Part shown: positions 5,277 to 6,312 of the stretch, piece by piece
How positions within the stretch are numbered: the stretch's first letter is position 1
Layout of the letters: every line of letters begins with the position of its first letter
Source of the DNA: Sulfurovum sp.
GTDB lineage: Bacteria > Campylobacterota > Campylobacteria > Campylobacterales > Sulfurovaceae
NCBI GenBank assembly: GCA_026984165.1
Contig: JALSSQ010000330.1
Coordinates: forward strand, 1 to 6,312
Length of the DNA: 6,312 bases
Reading direction: 5' to 3'
Program-made: the position numbers and the translations under genes
Notes under the pieces: generated by a model
What the model was told of the DNA's origin: nothing
The model's input: only the letters and a program-made list of their open reading frames with translations
Database searches by the model: none

Positions 5277-6312
5277 ACTTGTCAGTATCGCTATACTGTT
5301 ATTAATATTAACAGTATTACTCACTAGAAATGATGAACGTATTATGGATCTACTCCTTAATATTATTAATCCTATTAAACAAAATTATAAAAATTTAACT
5401 CAGGAAATAAAAAACAAAAGCCATTCTTATATTTTTCAAAAAGAATCTATAGAAAAGTTAGGTCGCGAAAATCGTATTTTACGAAAACATCTCTTGGAAC
5501 AAACCCACTATATTCAACAAGTTAAAAATATCTATAATGTTTTGCCTCAACTTTCCAAATTACCCATTCATAATATTTCAATTACACAGACTATATCTTA
5601 TGTAAAACTCAATAGCTTTTCACAAATTATTCTTACAAAACCCAAAGCACTCAAAAACAACAAACTCTATGGACTTATTCAAAACAAAATGGTTGCTGGT
5701 ATTGCACAAATGCACAATAATCAACTTTATGGTTATTTAACTTCTGACAGTAAATGTCGATTTGCTGTATTTATTGGGACACAACATGCTCCAGGTATTG
5801 CTATTGGATCACAAACAAATGAGATGATTGTCAAGTTTATTCCAAAATGGCATAAAATAAAAGTGGGTGACAAAGTCATTACTTCAGGATTGGATAATAT
5901 ATTTTTTGCAAATATACCTGTAGGGATTGTTACAAAAATAGAAGTGCAAAGTTCATATAAAGTTGCACATATTAAAACCTATAGTGATATTTACCATCCA
6001 AAAATATTTTTTCTTATCAATAATGCCAAAGCTACTATTGCAAAAAACTTTGACAGTAATGCAACAAAGCTTAAACCTTTCAGGGTCATTCATATTGTTG
6101 AGCATGAATACAATGCCACCAAAAATATATCTAAAGAATTTAACCAAACGACCTCAATGATTTCAAGCATTCCTTCACGTATTGACCAGACCCAAGAAAA
6201 CATAATTGAACCTGATATACCTCTAGAAAAAGCTGTAACTCCAAAAATAAAGCAAACAAAGAAAAAGAAACCTAAAATACGAAAAAAAATACGAAAAAAA
6301 CAAAAAAGAAAA
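5266..6312 (+). CDS. mreC: Rod shape-determining protein MreC, 3' end outside window
   Basis: MreC is an inner-membrane protein whose periplasmic part binds the elongasome (PBP2, RodA, MreD) and links it to MreB. The frame is open from ATG 5266 to the right edge, 349 residues without a stop. Residues 1-4 are basic and cytoplasmic, and about 5-20 form a single membrane helix. A helical, probably coiled-coil stretch spans about 40-92. The beta-rich core includes the hallmark IKVGDKVITSGL (198-209) and IPVGIVTKIE (217-226). The core ends near 280; after it come a polar linker and a tail with 16 basic residues among the 23 from 327 to 349. As I recall, Helicobacter and Campylobacter MreC proteins are near 250 residues, so this tail is an extension. 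The start lies inside mreB with no clear Shine-Dalgarno sequence, implying coupled translation; the next in-frame ATG (residue 27) would lose the membrane helix. Confidence 0.93.
   Translation, partial: MKTRLVSIAILLLILTVLLTRNDERIMDLLLNIINPIKQNYKNLTQEIKNKSHSYIFQKESIEKLGRENRILRKHLLEQTHYIQQVKNIYNVLPQLSKLPIHNISITQTISYVKLNSFSQIILTKPKALKNNKLYGLIQNKMVAGIAQMHNNQLYGYLTSDSKCRFAVFIGTQHAPGIAIGSQTNEMIVKFIPKWHKIKVGDKVITSGLDNIFFANIPVGIVTKIEVQSSYKVAHIKTYSDIYHPKIFFLINNAKATIAKNFDSNATKLKPFRVIHIVEHEYNATKNISKEFNQTTSMISSIPSRIDQTQENIIEPDIPLEKAVTPKIKQTKKKKPKIRKKIRKKQKRK
6274..6297 (+). repeat. Perfect 12-base tandem duplication and A-tracts inside mreC
   Basis: Two exact copies of AAAATACGAAAA lie at 6274-6285 and 6286-6297 and encode a repeated IRKK in the basic tail of MreC. 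The surrounding sequence has A runs of 8 (6282-6289), 7 (6294-6300) and 6 (6302-6307) bases. Period 12 keeps the frame, so gain or loss of a copy would change tail length without a frameshift; slippage in an A run would shift the frame. Confidence 0.75.

Noticed and set aside
5953..6160. Overlapping small frames on both strands (5963-6160 and 5953-6147)
   Set aside because: Both fall within mreC, which has the conserved MreC motifs in its own continuous frame.

Overview
The window is a stretch of core chromosome, most likely from a member of the Campylobacterota (Epsilonproteobacteria), perhaps a Sulfurovum- or Sulfurimonas-like organism. The main reason is the gene order fabZ-lpxA-clpX-mreB-mreC, which I know from Helicobacter pylori (about HP1376-HP1372) and Campylobacter jejuni (about Cj0273-Cj0277). 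Supporting points are the AT-rich coding sequence, the long QueH protein and the presence of lipid A genes. The genus is inference. All genes are on the + strand.

Left block (1-1660): the C-terminal half of lpxB (lipid A disaccharide synthase) is cut by the left edge. A 59-base gap follows, holding four tandem copies of a 7-base unit and then a perfect 8-bp hairpin. Next is a QueH-type epoxyqueuosine reductase with an extra C-terminal region of about 160-170 residues. This block uses C-ending codons more often than the rest of the window, and that preference fades within the 3' third of queH.

Right block (1728-6312): after a 67-base gap with a plausible -10 box and an 11-bp inverted repeat followed by seven T, there is a compact operon. 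It encodes FabZ, LpxA, ClpX, MreB and MreC, with spacings of 8, -1, 20 and -11 bases. MreC starts inside the end of mreB and runs off the right edge, so it is open-ended here.

The genes connect around the cell envelope. FabZ and LpxA compete for (R)-3-hydroxyacyl-ACP, the branch point between phospholipid and lipid A synthesis. LpxB joins two lipid A precursors later in the same pathway. MreB and MreC organise the lateral-wall peptidoglycan machinery. ClpX is the unfoldase of the ClpXP protease. QueH finishes queuosine in tRNA and has no evident link to the others.

I see no mobile element, CRISPR array, tRNA, rRNA, toxin-antitoxin or defence genes, and no new system. The points that deserve a second look are the two hairpins over the queH and fabZ translation starts, the heptamer repeat, the composition shift inside queH, the unassigned C-terminal region of QueH, and the strongly basic tail of MreC.
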